Of a stretch of DNA of 64,000 bases, positions 8,353 through 18,782 are shown one piece after another (positions within the stretch are counted from its first letter, which is position 1; each line of letters opens with the position of its first letter). The position numbers and the translations under genes are program-made. The stretch is from Nitrospira sp. GTDB taxonomy: Bacteria; Nitrospirota; Thermodesulfovibrionia; Thermodesulfovibrionales; Dissulfurispiraceae. The DNA lies in contig NSJL01000001.1 of the NCBI GenBank assembly GCA_002634385.1, positions 62,001 through 126,000 of the forward strand, given 5' to 3'. Below the pieces are notes generated by a model. The model was not told the origin of the DNA and ran no database searches. It saw only the letters and a program-made list of their open reading frames with translations.

Positions 8353-9339
8353 CTACTTTCCGGCAGGAGAAACGGTCAACCCGTACTCCCGGATAAGCTT
8401 CAGATCGTCGCCATACGTTCTGCCGGTCGTGGTGAGATAGTTCCCGGTAAGGAGGGAATCGGCTCCTGCCATGAAGACCAGTGCGTTGAATTCCCCGAGC
8501 ACCTGCATTCTTCCGCCACAGACCCGTATTTCCTTTTCGGGCAGAAGGCACCGGTAGAGGCTGACAACGGCAAGCGCTTCGAGGGGGGGGAGGAATCCCC
8601 TGTCTCCCAGGGCGGTCCCCTGCACGGGGATAAGAAAATTGACAGGAACAGAGTCGACATCCAGCTCGCGCAGGGCAAAGGCCATATCCACCCTGTCCTC
8701 CTGCGTCTCGCCCAGGCCGAAAATACCGCCGGAGCATACGGAGAGGCCCACGGACCTGGCCGCCTCGATGGTCCTCAGTTTGTCGTAATAGGTGTGGGTC
8801 CTGCATATTTCCGGGAAGAACCTTTCCGAGGTCTCCAGGTTATGGTGATACCGTTCGAGCCCGTAATCCCTCAGGAAGGAAAGCTCCTCTTTCTCCAGCA
8901 ATCCCAAGGTCGCACAGGGGAGGAGCCCTTTTTTCCTCACCTCCTGCACCATCAGGGCAATATCCCCCAGATCCTTCCTGCCCGCCTTTCTCCCGCTGGT
9001 GACAATGCAGAAACGCCGCACGCCGGCATCCCTCGCCTCAGCCGCTTTTTCCAGAACAGTCTTCTTCTCCAGTAAGGGGTAGACGGCGACATCGGCTTTA
9101 TTCCGTGAAGACTGGGCGCAATACGAGCAGTCCTCGGGGCAGGCTCCAGATTTCGCGTTGATAATAGCACAGAGATCCACGGCGTCACCCCTGAATGCCT
9201 CCCGGATCCTGCTTGCCACCGCAAAGAGCTCGAAGAGATCCGACTTCCCCCTTGCAGTGCATGCAACAAGGGAAAGGGCCTCCTGTTTCGTTACCGGGGC
9301 GCGCTCAAGGATTTTATGGACAAGAGTGCTCATCGTCAT
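8353..9339 (-). CDS. bioB: Biotin synthase
   Basis: 328 residues, a radical SAM enzyme that inserts sulfur into dethiobiotin in the last step of biotin synthesis. The radical SAM cluster motif CPEDCSYC is present and followed by AQSSRNK, with YHHNLETS and the conserved Arg/Cys region further on, as in the BioB family. The start ATG at 9339 follows GAGGAAC. The gene is alone here; bioD lies about 26 kb away and bioA/bioF are not in the window. Confidence 0.95.
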   Translation of the reverse strand: MTMSTLVHKILERAPVTKQEALSLVACTARGKSDLFELFAVASRIREAFRGDAVDLCAIINAKSGACPEDCSYCAQSSRNKADVAVYPLLEKKTVLEKAAEARDAGVRRFCIVTSGRKAGRKDLGDIALMVQEVRKKGLLPCATLGLLEKEELSFLRDYGLERYHHNLETSERFFPEICRTHTYYDKLRTIEAARSVGLSVCSGGIFGLGETQEDRVDMAFALRELDVDSVPVNFLIPVQGTALGDRGFLPPLEALAVVSLYRCLLPEKEIRVCGGRMQVLGEFNALVFMAGADSLLTGNYLTTTGRTYGDDLKLIREYGLTVSPAGK

Positions 9340-9617
9340 GGGGGTTCCTCTTCCGGAAAGTATTCTGCAGGGATAACCGCATCACCACCGGCAAAAGGGA
9401 AGACGTACTGTTCTCTTCCCCTTGATTTATATAGTAGCACAAGTAAAAATATCTTTTCCGTTCCGTTTCGGAAGGATAGTTTCTGTTGTTGATAATCATT
9501 TCCAACGGAGGATATAATTTATCTTGTTTTTGCGGCATGCAGCACCCGGAGAGTACGATACGGAGCACGAATTCCTTTCCTTTTATTAACCGCTGCAAGG
9601 GGTGTATACTATCTGCG

Positions 9618-10883
9618 ATGCTGGAGAATCTGAAAGTACGACTTTCCGACCTCATCCTCGCTTTTTCGAGGGTGCTGGACTTCGTGAGTCCCCAGGTTGC
9701 CAACCACCACCTGCGGGTGGCGATCATTGCGAGCGAAATCGCCCAGTCCTTCGGCGTGTCCCGCCAGGAGAGCTCCGATATCTTTCTCGCAGCCACTATT
9801 CATGACATCGGGGTCTTCTCCGTCCGGGAGAAATTCGAAGCCCTGGAATTCGAGATGGCAAACCCGCACCTGCATGCCGAAAGGGGATACCTGCTGGTGA
9901 AAGACTACAATCGATTTTCGAGGGCTGCCAGTCTCATACGCCATCACCATACTCCCTGGGCGTCCGGAGAGGGATGCACCAGCAACGGAGAAGAGGTGCC
10001 TATCGGTGCCCATGTCCTGCATCTCGCGGACAGGATCGAAGTGCTGATTTACAAAAACATGGAGATTCTGAGCCAGAAAAAGCATATCGTAAGCGCCATC
10101 AGGTGCCATTCCGGAAAGATGTTCATGCCGGAGCTGGTGGAGGCTTTCGAAGACCTTGCGGTCAGGGAATCCTTCTGGTTCGACGCCATCTCCCCCGAAA
10201 TTCCCCAGATCATTTCGGACAGGGGACGCCTGCCGGATCATGAGCTGGACATCACGGAACTCCTGAACATTTCGAGGATTTTCAGCAACATCATCGATTA
10301 CCGGAGCAGCTTCACCGCTGTCCACTCCACCGGGGTGAGCGCAGTATCCTCGATGCTGGCGCAGATGGTGGGGTTTTCCGATAGTGAATGCGTAATGATG
10401 ACGGTGGCGGGGTATCTCCATGATATCGGGAAGCTGGCCATCCCGCCGGAAATCCTGGACAAACCCGGCAAGCTCACCGAAGAGGAGTTCAACATCATCA
10501 AAAGCCACGTGTATCATTCCTACAGGATCCTGGAGGGGGTGGCAGGAATCGAAACGATCAACACCTGGGGATCCCTGCATCACGAACGGATAGACGGAAC
10601 CGGCTATCCGTTCCATCTGAAGGGAAGCAGACTTCCTATAGGCTCCCGCATTATGGCGGTGGCGGACGTCTTCACGGCCATCACCGAAGACCGGCCCTAT
10701 CGCAAGGGGATGGCGGGAGAGCACGCGTTGAAGGTAATTCAGGGTATGGCTCAGAACAACGCCCTCGACCATAGCATTGTCGGAATGGCAAGCACCTACT
10801 TCGGCCATCTGAACGACGTACGCATCGAGGCGCAGCGGAAAGCGGGAGAAGGATACCAGTCCATCAAGCAGCTTTTGAGCTGA
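9618..10883 (+). CDS. Tandem HD / HD-GYP domain protein
   Basis: 421 residues. The first HD domain (about residues 20-190) has HHLRVAIIA, AATIHDIG and RHHHTPW. The second (about 230-400) is an HD-GYP domain with HSTGVS, GYLHDIGK, HHERIDGTGYP and VADVFTAITEDRPYR. HD-GYP proteins are metal-dependent c-di-GMP phosphodiesterases. There is no membrane segment or receiver, so it is cytoplasmic. The start at 9618 is chosen because the upstream extension has no domain similarity; no good Shine-Dalgarno is visible, so the start is uncertain. Together with the GGDEF-EAL protein at 16-18.5 kb it points to active c-di-GMP signalling. Confidence 0.88.
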   Translation: MLENLKVRLSDLILAFSRVLDFVSPQVANHHLRVAIIASEIAQSFGVSRQESSDIFLAATIHDIGVFSVREKFEALEFEMANPHLHAERGYLLVKDYNRFSRAASLIRHHHTPWASGEGCTSNGEEVPIGAHVLHLADRIEVLIYKNMEILSQKKHIVSAIRCHSGKMFMPELVEAFEDLAVRESFWFDAISPEIPQIISDRGRLPDHELDITELLNISRIFSNIIDYRSSFTAVHSTGVSAVSSMLAQMVGFSDSECVMMTVAGYLHDIGKLAIPPEILDKPGKLTEEEFNIIKSHVYHSYRILEGVAGIETINTWGSLHHERIDGTGYPFHLKGSRLPIGSRIMAVADVFTAITEDRPYRKGMAGEHALKVIQGMAQNNALDHSIVGMASTYFGHLNDVRIEAQRKAGEGYQSIKQLLS

Positions 10884-10920
10884 TACCTCTGGGAGGAGGG
10901 ACGTCGGGCATGCCTCAGCG

Positions 10921-11196
10921 CTAATATCTTATTTCGAAATCTTTCAGACCTTCCATGGGCTCTTCCCAGGTGACGTCAATGCCGGTAACATGGGCCGCAG
11001 GCGGACCCTGCTTGCACTTCAGGATGGCCTGTTCCACGGCATCCCTCTCCCCCTCGAAAACCGCCTCAACCCTTCTGTCGGGCAGATTGCGCACCCATCC
11101 CTTCAGTCCAAGGGAGTGGGCGACCTCCTCGGTGAACCCGCGGTAGTACACTCCCTGAACACGGCCGGAAATCAAGAGATGCGCGCGTGATTTCAT
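10921..11196 (-). CDS. acyP: Acylphosphatase
   Basis: 91 residues, standard acylphosphatase length. It hydrolyses carboxyl-phosphate bonds in small acyl phosphates. The family motif GRVQGVYYRGF with the catalytic Arg and the following GLKGWVRN with the catalytic Asn are both present. ATG at 11196 with AGGAGG at 11202-11207 is better than the TTG directly before it. The gene is single, downstream end-to-end with the HD-GYP gene. Confidence 0.93.
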   Translation of the reverse strand: MKSRAHLLISGRVQGVYYRGFTEEVAHSLGLKGWVRNLPDRRVEAVFEGERDAVEQAILKCKQGPPAAHVTGIDVTWEEPMEGLKDFEIRY

Positions 11197-11334
11197 CAAA
11201 ACCTCCTCTTGTGCCGCCAGAGGAAAGGCACGAAAAAGTTATTTCCGCTGGTAAAACTATACGAAAAAACAGAAAAATCTTCAACTCGCCACGGTCCGCT
11301 CACGGTCACTGTTTATCCTCTGGCGGCGAGAGCT

Positions 11335-12033
11335 TCACTCCCCCAGATACGCCCTTTTTACTTCCTCGTTGTCCAGGAGGTCCTCCCCCCTGCCCTGCAG
11401 GGCGATGGCCCCGCTTTCGAGGACATAGCCGCGGTGGGAGAGCTTCAGCGCCGCCCGCGCATTCTGCTCGACGAGGAGAATGGTAACCCCCTCTTCATTG
11501 ATCTCCTTGATGGTCTTGAAGATCTTGCTCACCATAATCGGGGCGAGTCCGAGGGATGGCTCATCAAGGAGGAGCAGCGACGGGTTCGCCATCAATGCCC
11601 TGCCCACAGCGAGCATCTGCTGTTCGCCTCCACTCAGCGTCCCCCCCATCTGGCCCCTGCGGTCTTTCAGAATCGGGAAAAGGGTAAAAACCCTTTCGAG
11701 ATTTCTTTGAAAATCCTTTTTCCTCAGGAATGCCCCCATTTCGAGGTTCTCCTGGATCGTCAGCCTCGGGAAGACCCTCCTCCCCTCCGGCACCTGGCAG
11801 ATTCCCCTCCTGACCACCTCGTGCGCCGGCACACCGTTCATGCGTTGCCCTTCGAAGAAAAGATCCCCTGCATCCGGCCTCACGATACCCGAAACAGCCA
11901 TGAGGGTGGTCGTCTTCCCCGCGCCGTTGCTGCCGATGAGGCAGACGATCTCTCCCTTGTGCACCTCGATGTCGATACCGCTGATGGCCTTTATAGGACC
12001 GTAGGAAGCATGGATGGCTCTCAGCGTCAGCAT
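11335..12033 (-). CDS. livF: Branched-chain amino-acid-type ABC transporter ATP-binding protein LivF
   Basis: 232 residues, ABC ATPase. Walker A GSNGAGKTT, signature LSGGEQQ, Walker B LLLLDEPSLGLAP and the switch His in LLVEQN are all present; the EPSLGLAP form is typical of LivF. It powers uptake through the LivHM permease. The start MLTLRAI at 12033 has GAGGTG four bases upstream. Last gene of the livH-livM-livG-livF operon. Confidence 0.93.
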   Translation of the reverse strand: MLTLRAIHASYGPIKAISGIDIEVHKGEIVCLIGSNGAGKTTTLMAVSGIVRPDAGDLFFEGQRMNGVPAHEVVRRGICQVPEGRRVFPRLTIQENLEMGAFLRKKDFQRNLERVFTLFPILKDRRGQMGGTLSGGEQQMLAVGRALMANPSLLLLDEPSLGLAPIMVSKIFKTIKEINEEGVTILLVEQNARAALKLSHRGYVLESGAIALQGRGEDLLDNEEVKRAYLGE

Positions 12034-12133
12034 GGCACCTCGCAGTGCAGGGAAGTCCCATCGGCCGGGCACCGCCACACCGGGAAGAGGGAGTCTCTTC
12101 CGGATTCTGAAATATGACAATCTGCTTTCCTGT

Positions 12134-12898
12134 TCAATGGGTTTCCCTTCCCAGGTACGCCTCGATGACCAATGAATCGTTCTTCACCTCTTCGGGCGTC
12201 CCCTCCGCTATCTTTACCCCGTGGTCAAGGACGATGATCCTCTCCGAAATGCCCATGACAAGGCGCATATCATGCTCGATAAGCAGCACGGTTTTTCCCA
12301 GCTCCCTGATCCTCCGGATCAGCTCCATTATTTCCATGGTTTCCATGGGATTCATGCCCGCCGTCGGCTCATCCAGGAGGACAATCCCGGGCTCCGTTGC
12401 CAGCGCCCGGGCGATCTCCAGCCGCCTCTGGCTTCCGTACGGCAGATTCCCCGCCATGGTATCCGCGAAATCCGCCAACCCCGCCAACTCCAGATATTCG
12501 AGAACCCTCTCCCTGATACCCTTTTCCTTCCTCCTGAATCCTGCTCCGCGCAGGAGGGCGCTCGCCAGCCCGTAGCGCATCCTCGTATGCTGCGCGACCA
12601 TGGCGTTTTCCATCACCGTCATTTCGGAGAAGAGCCTGATATTCTGAAAAGTACGGGCAATGCCGAGTTCCGCAATACGGTGGACCGGAAGGGAAGAGAT
12701 CTCCCTGTCCCTGAAATGAATGGTGCCCTTCGTCGGCCGGGTAATCCCGGTCAGGCAGTTGAACAGGGTGGTCTTTCCCGCTCCATTCGGGCCGATGATG
12801 CTGATAATAGCTCCGCTCTCCACCTTGAAGCTCACTTCCTCGATGGCACGGATTCCCCCGAAACTCTTGGTCAGATCCCTGACTTCCACTATATGCAC
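12134..12898 (-). CDS. livG: Branched-chain amino-acid-type ABC transporter ATP-binding protein LivG
   Basis: 254 residues. Walker A GPNGAGKTT, signature YGSQRRLEIARAL (the LivG variant of LSGGQ), Walker B IVLLDEPTAGMNP and LLIEHDM identify LivG. The likely start is GTG at 12898, two bases downstream of the livM stop, with GGGGGAAG upstream; GTG three codons further in is an alternative. Second ATPase of the heterodimeric transporter. Confidence 0.92.
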   Translation of the reverse strand: MHIVEVRDLTKSFGGIRAIEEVSFKVESGAIISIIGPNGAGKTTLFNCLTGITRPTKGTIHFRDREISSLPVHRIAELGIARTFQNIRLFSEMTVMENAMVAQHTRMRYGLASALLRGAGFRRKEKGIRERVLEYLELAGLADFADTMAGNLPYGSQRRLEIARALATEPGIVLLDEPTAGMNPMETMEIMELIRRIRELGKTVLLIEHDMRLVMGISERIIVLDHGVKIAEGTPEEVKNDSLVIEAYLGRETH

Positions 12899-12899
12899 C

Positions 12900-14096
12900 C
12901 TACTTCCCCCTTGCCTTTCCCAGTAATCCCTGGGGCCTGAAGACCATGAGCAGGACAAGCCCGACGCCCAGGATCAACATCCGGTACAGTTGCAGTTCCC
13001 GGAGCAGCTCCGGCAGGATCACCAGAAGGAATGCACCGACCACCGCTCCATAGAGGGTGCCCAGCCCCCCCAGGATAACCATGCTCAGGATGAGAATGGA
13101 CTCCATGAAAGTGAAGCTTTCGGGGGAGATAAAGCGCATCTTCGCCGCAAACAGCGTACCGGCGATGCCGGCCCAGAAAGTGCCGACGGCAAAGGCCAGA
13201 AGCTTGTATCGTGTGGTATTGATCCCCATGGAGGCCGCGGCAATCTCGTTCTCCCGTATGGCGATCCATGCCCTCCCGATGCGCGAATTCTCCACGCGCC
13301 TGATAAGGACGATAGCAAGAAGGACAAATACCAGAACAAGGTAATAATAGTGCTGCAGTGCGCCCAGGGGAAATCCCGCCAGAGAGGGAGGTGCGATTCC
13401 CGAGACCCCGTTGGGACCGTTGGTAAGACTATCCCAGTTATTCAGCACAAGGCGGAGGATCTCGCCGAAGCCCAGGGTGACAATAGCCAGGTAGTCTCCG
13501 CGGAGCCTCAGGGCAGGCACGGCGAGGAGAAGACCGGCAAGAGATGCAGCCAGGGCGGCCAGGGGCAGGGAGGGCCAAAAGCCAATCCCCATTCTCGTAT
13601 TGAGGAGGGCATAGGCATATGCCCCGATCGCATAGAAGGCGGCGAATCCCAGGTTGAGGAGGCCGGTGAACCCTACAATGACATTGAGTCCAAGGGCGAG
13701 GAGGATATAAATACCCGACATGATCAGAACATCAAGGTAGTAGTCCTTTACCATAAAAGGAATTACAAGGGAAACGGCGAGCAGGACAGGGAGGACCGAA
13801 GAGCGCGCATACGGGGAGGCAGACCGGACACCCCTGTGCAGCAACGCCCGGAAGTCACTCTTTTTCCAGGCCTCCCCCCTGCCGGTGGCACGCACACCAT
13901 GGAGGAGGATCTGTCCTGCGGCAACCGCCACGAAAAGCAGCAGCGACGCCCGCGCACTTTTGAAGGGCAGGAAAAGCAGCCCGGCCCAGGTCCCGATGAC
14001 CAGGTAACGGAAGAGGGGGACCTGTTGAAACAACCTACGGATCTTTGCTGCACCACTCAGGTGATGGAGCTCTGCATCCCGGTCCCCCGGCCTCAC
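12900..14096 (-). CDS. livM: Branched-chain amino-acid-type ABC transporter permease LivM
   Basis: 398 residues, longer than many LivM proteins because of an N-terminal stretch (~110 residues) with extra hydrophobic segments and a basic loop. The core has the LivM family blocks GLNVIVGFTGLLNLG, ALRLRGDYLAIVTLGFGEI and NGVSGI. The GTG start at 14096 overlaps the TGA of livH (GTGA), so translation is coupled. It forms the transmembrane channel with LivH. Confidence 0.92.
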   Translation of the reverse strand: MRPGDRDAELHHLSGAAKIRRLFQQVPLFRYLVIGTWAGLLFLPFKSARASLLLFVAVAAGQILLHGVRATGRGEAWKKSDFRALLHRGVRSASPYARSSVLPVLLAVSLVIPFMVKDYYLDVLIMSGIYILLALGLNVIVGFTGLLNLGFAAFYAIGAYAYALLNTRMGIGFWPSLPLAALAASLAGLLLAVPALRLRGDYLAIVTLGFGEILRLVLNNWDSLTNGPNGVSGIAPPSLAGFPLGALQHYYYLVLVFVLLAIVLIRRVENSRIGRAWIAIRENEIAAASMGINTTRYKLLAFAVGTFWAGIAGTLFAAKMRFISPESFTFMESILILSMVILGGLGTLYGAVVGAFLLVILPELLRELQLYRMLILGVGLVLLMVFRPQGLLGKARGK

Positions 14097-14992
14097 ACCT
14101 TTTCCTCCGTACGCCTTCCCAGGATGCCCGACGGCTTGATGAGCAGGATGATCAGCAGGATGACGAAGGCGTATGCATCTTTATATTCGCTCGACAGGTA
14201 GGCGGCCCCGGTACTCTCCACCAGGCCCAGGAGGATCCCCCCCAGCATGGCGCCGGGAATGCTCCCGATTCCCCCCAGGACAGCGGCGGTAAAAGCCTTT
14301 ATCCCCGCACCATACCCGATAAAGTGGTTTACCAGCCCGTAATATGCGGCAACCATCACCCCTGCCACGGCGGCCAGGGCAGCGCCGATAATGAAGGTCA
14401 TGGAAATGATGCTGTCCACGTTGATCCCCACCAGCGCAGCCATGGTCCTGTCCTGGGCGGTGGCCCGCATGGCCTTCCCCATGCGCGTTTTCTGAAAGAG
14501 ATGGAGCGAAAGCATAATGAGTGCCGACCCGGCAATAATCATCACCTGAAGGAAAGTAGCCTCTACATTCAAGAGAGTGATGCGGCCCTCCCCGAAACGG
14601 GAGGGGAAGACCTTATCCGTCGCCCCCTGGGTGAGCATGACATAATTCTGGAGAAAGAGGGAGACCCCGATGGCGCTGATCAGCGGACTGAGCCGGGGCG
14701 CGTTCCGCAGGGGCTTGTACGCCACTTTTTCCATGGTGAAACCGTATGCTGCGCAGAAGAGCATGGAAAAAAGTACGGCGAGGGCGAGGGAAAGGGGAAG
14801 GCTCGTCGCCGTCAATCCAACGGCAGTGAAGATACCCAGAAAGATAATGCCGAGATAGGCCCCGAGCATATAAATCTCTCCATGAGCAAAATTGATGAGC
14901 TCGAGGATCCCGTACACCATGGTATAGCCGAGGGCGATAATGGCGTATACTCCGCCCAGGGTCAGACCGTTTATCAACTGCTGGAGAAGCAT
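14093..14992 (-). CDS. livH: Branched-chain amino-acid-type ABC transporter permease LivH
   Basis: 299 residues, about eight membrane helices. Family blocks include LGGVYAIIALGYTMVYG, LINFAHGEIYMLGAY and GIKAFTAAVLGGIGSIPGA. It is the first gene of the operon livH-livM-livG-livF. No periplasmic binding-protein gene (livK/livJ type) lies next to it, so the ligand cannot be inferred and the binding protein must be elsewhere. Related transporters take up branched-chain amino acids, amides or urea. Confidence 0.93.
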   Translation of the reverse strand: MLLQQLINGLTLGGVYAIIALGYTMVYGILELINFAHGEIYMLGAYLGIIFLGIFTAVGLTATSLPLSLALAVLFSMLFCAAYGFTMEKVAYKPLRNAPRLSPLISAIGVSLFLQNYVMLTQGATDKVFPSRFGEGRITLLNVEATFLQVMIIAGSALIMLSLHLFQKTRMGKAMRATAQDRTMAALVGINVDSIISMTFIIGAALAAVAGVMVAAYYGLVNHFIGYGAGIKAFTAAVLGGIGSIPGAMLGGILLGLVESTGAAYLSSEYKDAYAFVILLIILLIKPSGILGRRTEEKV

Positions 14993-15125
14993 AGGAGAGA
15001 ATTGTAGCAGAAACAGCGGCGGATTGTCATGAGAGCGCGCAGGCAGCCAGGTCAGGACTCTCGGCGAGGTAATCGAGTACTACCGGCGGCTGAAACCGGG
15101 ACAGGGGAGCACCATAAGGCTGCCC

Positions 15126-16028
15126 TTACGTATTCTGGAGGTACCTTCCGGGATTTTCGGCAATGTAGCGTTGGGCGTCTCGGGTCACCAGACCTTCTTC
15201 CTGAAGCCTCCGGACCGCCTCGGTGAGAGTAAGACATCCCCCCAGCAGCGTCCCGTGTCTATCGGTAACCCCTTGCGCTCTCGTAAAAGAGGTGGTCTCC
15301 CGTACCGTATCCGAGACGAGGAGAATCCTGTCGGGACTTTTTGTCCTGAAGATCAGCTCCAGCGTTTTCGGATGGAGATGGTAGGGGTCCGCAATGACTT
15401 CGACATATACCCCGGGATGCAGGAGGCCGAACCCCGCCAGGCCCGGCTCCCGGTGGTGAAAGCCGCTCATGGCGTTGAAAAGGTGGGTAATACCCCGTGC
15501 GCCTGCATGGAATCCCGCCTCCGCCTGCGCGTAGGTGGCGGCCGAATGCCCCATGCTCGCCACGATTCCGGAGTCGGCTATCTTCCGTATGAGAGGGAGC
15601 GCCCCTTCCATTTCGGGGGCCACGGTGATGATCTTCACTATCTCCTCGAAGCCGTCGAGAAGCTCGTGCAGCCATTCCGCGGAAGGCTCGAGGAACGTCA
15701 TCGCATTGAGGGCGCCGCACTTCGCCGGGTTCAGGAAAGGCCCTTCAAGGTGTACTCCCCGTATCTGCGCCGGGGAAGCGGCAAGCGCATCGGACGGATT
15801 ATTGTCCGTCCGGGGAAGCGCAGTCCGCCCTTTCTGCCTCTCCATCGCCTCCCGCACCACCGCCATGCTTTCACGCATCACCCGGATGGTGGCGGGATAC
15901 AGGGTAAGGACAATCTCGGACACGCCTGCGGCGCCATGCAGCTCGGCTATTCTGAGGAGGTGCTCCGCATCGGCGGTCCTTGTATCGTACCCCCCGATGC
16001 CGTGCGTATGTACATCGATAACCCTCAT
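15126..16028 (-). CDS. Short N-acetylglucosamine-6-phosphate deacetylase-like amidohydrolase
   Basis: 300 residues against ~380 for typical NagA. It keeps the metal-dependent TIM barrel: VDVHTHGIGGYDT near the N-terminus, HLEGPFLNPAKCGA, GHSAATYAQAE, ITHLFNAMSG and the catalytic Asp in LLVSDTV. The small N-terminal beta domain seen in NagA is missing, since the protein begins directly at MRVIDVHTHG. NagA removes acetate from GlcNAc-6-P in amino-sugar recycling. No nagB or PTS genes are nearby, though glmU, glmS and glmM are elsewhere in the window. Substrate is uncertain. Confidence 0.8.
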   Translation of the reverse strand: MRVIDVHTHGIGGYDTRTADAEHLLRIAELHGAAGVSEIVLTLYPATIRVMRESMAVVREAMERQKGRTALPRTDNNPSDALAASPAQIRGVHLEGPFLNPAKCGALNAMTFLEPSAEWLHELLDGFEEIVKIITVAPEMEGALPLIRKIADSGIVASMGHSAATYAQAEAGFHAGARGITHLFNAMSGFHHREPGLAGFGLLHPGVYVEVIADPYHLHPKTLELIFRTKSPDRILLVSDTVRETTSFTRAQGVTDRHGTLLGGCLTLTEAVRRLQEEGLVTRDAQRYIAENPGRYLQNT

Positions 16029-16088
16029 GGAAGTATCATACCACAGGGATTCTTAAGCGCAAAGCATCCCGGGAACAGAAACAAAAAG

Positions 16089-18560
16089 TTATGAACCGGA
16101 GGAAAGCAGCAGCTCTTTGAAAATCTCCGCAGGTACCGGCTTGCCGAAGAGAAATCCCTGAATTTCGTCGCATCCGACCGACCGGAGGATCTCCAGTTGC
16201 TCCTCGGTCTCCACTCCCTCTGCAACCACCCCCATACGCAGGCTGTGTGCCAGGGTGATCACCGCGGTGATAATCGCCCTGTCATCGCAGCTTTCGGCAA
16301 GATGGGTGACGAAGGATTTATCGATTTTCACTTTCTGTACCGGCAATCTTTTCAGGTAGCTCAATGAGGAATACCCGGTACCGAAGTCGTCGATGCAAAA
16401 CCGTACTCCCCTCTCGGTGAGTTTCTCCAGATTCCTGAGAGTGAGCCCGATATCCTTCATCGCAACTCCTTCGGTGATCTCGAGCCACAGGCAGGAAGGA
16501 TCGAGATCGGTCTCCTTCATGACCCGGAACAGCATCTCCGTCAGCCCCGGCTGCTGAAACTGCCGTGCGGAAAGGTTCACCGTAATCCCGATGGCAGGGA
16601 ACCCTTCATCCTGCCATTCCCTGACCTGCGCACAAGCAGTGCGCAGTACCCATTCGTCCAGGGGCATGATCAGGCCCGTCTCTTCCGCAATGGGAAGAAA
16701 CTGGAAGGGATTCAGCAGCCCCAGATCCGGATGCTGCCAGCGGACCAGTGCCTCCGCACTCACCACCCTGCGGGTGACGCTCTCTACCTGGGGCTGATAG
16801 TACACCACCAGTTCTCCCCTCTCGAGGGTCTGTCTCAGGCTGTTTTCGAGGATCATTCTCTCGAGGGTTCTGATGTTCATAGCAGGGCTGTAGAACTGAT
16901 AGTTGCCTCTCCCCTGCTCCTTTGCATGGTACATGGCGATATCCGCGTTCTTGATCAGCTCCTCCGCATACTCGCTGTCGTCCGGATACAGGCTGACGCC
17001 CATGCTCGGAGAGACATACACCTCGTTTCCCTCGATACGAAAGGGCATCCTGAACAAGGAGAGTATCTTTCGTGCAACGGTATCCGCATATTCAGTATGA
17101 GCGATATCCGGGAGCAGGAGGATGAACTCGTCTCCTCCCAGGCGGGCAACCGTATCCGATTCCCTGACATGAGAGCTGAGTCTGACCGCCACCTGCTTCA
17201 ACAGATAGTCTCCGGCGGAATGCCCCAGGGAGTCATTGATATTTTTGAACCGGTCGAGATCCAGGAACATCACAGCAAGGTGGGTGCGGTTGCGGCCCGC
17301 CTGGGCGATCCCCCGGGAGAGGTGCTCCATGAACAGCACACGGTTGGGCAGGCCGGTCAGCAGATCGTGATTCGCCTGATACCTGATGGCCTCTTCCAAT
17401 AGCTTGCGTTCCGTAATATCCTGAATCGTCCCGATGATGCGGAGAGGCGTGCCCTCCACCGAGCAGACGACCTCGGCCTGGGCCTGCACGACGATTTCCG
17501 TGCCGTCCCTGCGGATAACCCGGTAATCGACGGCACACCGCTCTTTCCGGGAGAGCGCCTCGGAGATGGTCTGCTCCACCAGATGCCTGTCATCGGGATG
17601 CACGAAGCTCTGAAAGCTCTCAAAGGAGAGCTCGAAATCCTGCAACTGCACCCCCATAATACGGTAGACTTCGTCCGACCACTTAAGCCTCTTTGTTGAC
17701 AGATCCCATTCCCAGTTCCCCAGGCTCGCAATGCGCTGCGCCTCCTTCAAACGGTCCTCGCTCCTACGCAGCGCCCTCTCCACTCTCTTCCGTTCCTCGA
17801 CCTCTCTCTGCAGGAGGTCACGGGAAACGGTAACTGTCTTCAGCTGCTCCGTCATGCGATCGAAGGCATGCGCGAGCTGCCCTATCTCATCCTGTGTCGG
17901 GATTCCCAGCTTGTAATCGAGATCGCCCGATCCGATGATCTCAATTCCCTTCCGGAGCGCACGAATCGAGCGCGAGATGTTGCCCATGACGAGCAGCAGG
18001 ATCCCCGTTATCACCAGGGCTGTCACGGAGGTCAGCAAGACGATGACTCTATTTGCCTTCTGCTGCGCGGAATCCATCTCTCTTTCGATAGAGGCTACGA
18101 GGAGGATGGTATGGGACAGTATCGAGCGGGACCGTATCAGGATCTGGCCCGCCAGCCTCTCCTGCAGCTCGGCAAACGCGGGATCCCTTCTCATCGCACC
18201 GCGTCCCTCGTAACGCAAGACCAGGGAGGAAAAGAGTTTCCCTATGTTGTCATGATCCTCCCGTATCTCATTAACGAGCTCCTGCTGCTTCCTGTCCCTG
18301 CAGTGCAGCGCATCCATGAGCTCTGTCAGGCCGCCATGCTTTCTAAGGAACTGCATTTTCGGACGCTCCTCGCGGTGCAACAGATAGGTATGGGTAAGCT
18401 GGTTCAATTCGGCAACACCTTTCATGATAGAGGCGGCGATTCTCGCCCTCCCCCGTGCCTCTTCCACCTGTCTCGAAACGAGGGAGACGGAGAAGACGGC
18501 CATGAATGCCATGCACATCGGGATAAGAGCGACAACCGAGAGTTTGGTAGTGATCTTCAT
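16089..18560 (-). CDS. Membrane-bound sensor with HAMP, PAS, GGDEF and EAL domains
   Basis: 823 residues. A first membrane helix (about 8-30), a periplasmic loop, a second helix (about 170-192), HAMP (about 190-245), PAS/PAC (about 270-385), GGDEF (about 395-555) and EAL (about 570-815). The cyclase signature RLGGDEF is intact, as are EAL (AEALVRW), NLSARQF, the metal ligands in EITEG and [10 protein letters not shown], and the loop Glu in AEGVETEE. Both c-di-GMP synthesis and breakdown are thus possible. The periplasmic loop senses an unknown signal. It is a single gene, separated from the divergent DUF1460 gene by ~220 bp in which no other feature is seen. Confidence 0.93.
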   Translation of the reverse strand: MKITTKLSVVALIPMCMAFMAVFSVSLVSRQVEEARGRARIAASIMKGVAELNQLTHTYLLHREERPKMQFLRKHGGLTELMDALHCRDRKQQELVNEIREDHDNIGKLFSSLVLRYEGRGAMRRDPAFAELQERLAGQILIRSRSILSHTILLVASIEREMDSAQQKANRVIVLLTSVTALVITGILLLVMGNISRSIRALRKGIEIIGSGDLDYKLGIPTQDEIGQLAHAFDRMTEQLKTVTVSRDLLQREVEERKRVERALRRSEDRLKEAQRIASLGNWEWDLSTKRLKWSDEVYRIMGVQLQDFELSFESFQSFVHPDDRHLVEQTISEALSRKERCAVDYRVIRRDGTEIVVQAQAEVVCSVEGTPLRIIGTIQDITERKLLEEAIRYQANHDLLTGLPNRVLFMEHLSRGIAQAGRNRTHLAVMFLDLDRFKNINDSLGHSAGDYLLKQVAVRLSSHVRESDTVARLGGDEFILLLPDIAHTEYADTVARKILSLFRMPFRIEGNEVYVSPSMGVSLYPDDSEYAEELIKNADIAMYHAKEQGRGNYQFYSPAMNIRTLERMILENSLRQTLERGELVVYYQPQVESVTRRVVSAEALVRWQHPDLGLLNPFQFLPIAEETGLIMPLDEWVLRTACAQVREWQDEGFPAIGITVNLSARQFQQPGLTEMLFRVMKETDLDPSCLWLEITEGVAMKDIGLTLRNLEKLTERGVRFCIDDFGTGYSSLSYLKRLPVQKVKIDKSFVTHLAESCDDRAIITAVITLAHSLRMGVVAEGVETEEQLEILRSVGCDEIQGFLFGKPVPAEIFKELLLSSGS

Positions 18561-18782
18561 ACTCTACATATTCCGCACTGATCGCCTTCGGCTCCTCCGG
18601 CTCAGGCTGGCCACGGTCATTTTTTCATCCGGCCGCCTTTTCTGCCGATTCTGACAATAAAATGACATTATGCTCCATGCGTGCTAAAATATCAAACGAC
18701 CCCCCCGACTGTTCGCCGTACCGCCGGGGGGCAGTGCCGTTTATCCGCTTTTTCTAAAAAAACAACCGGTTTTGGTGCAGTG

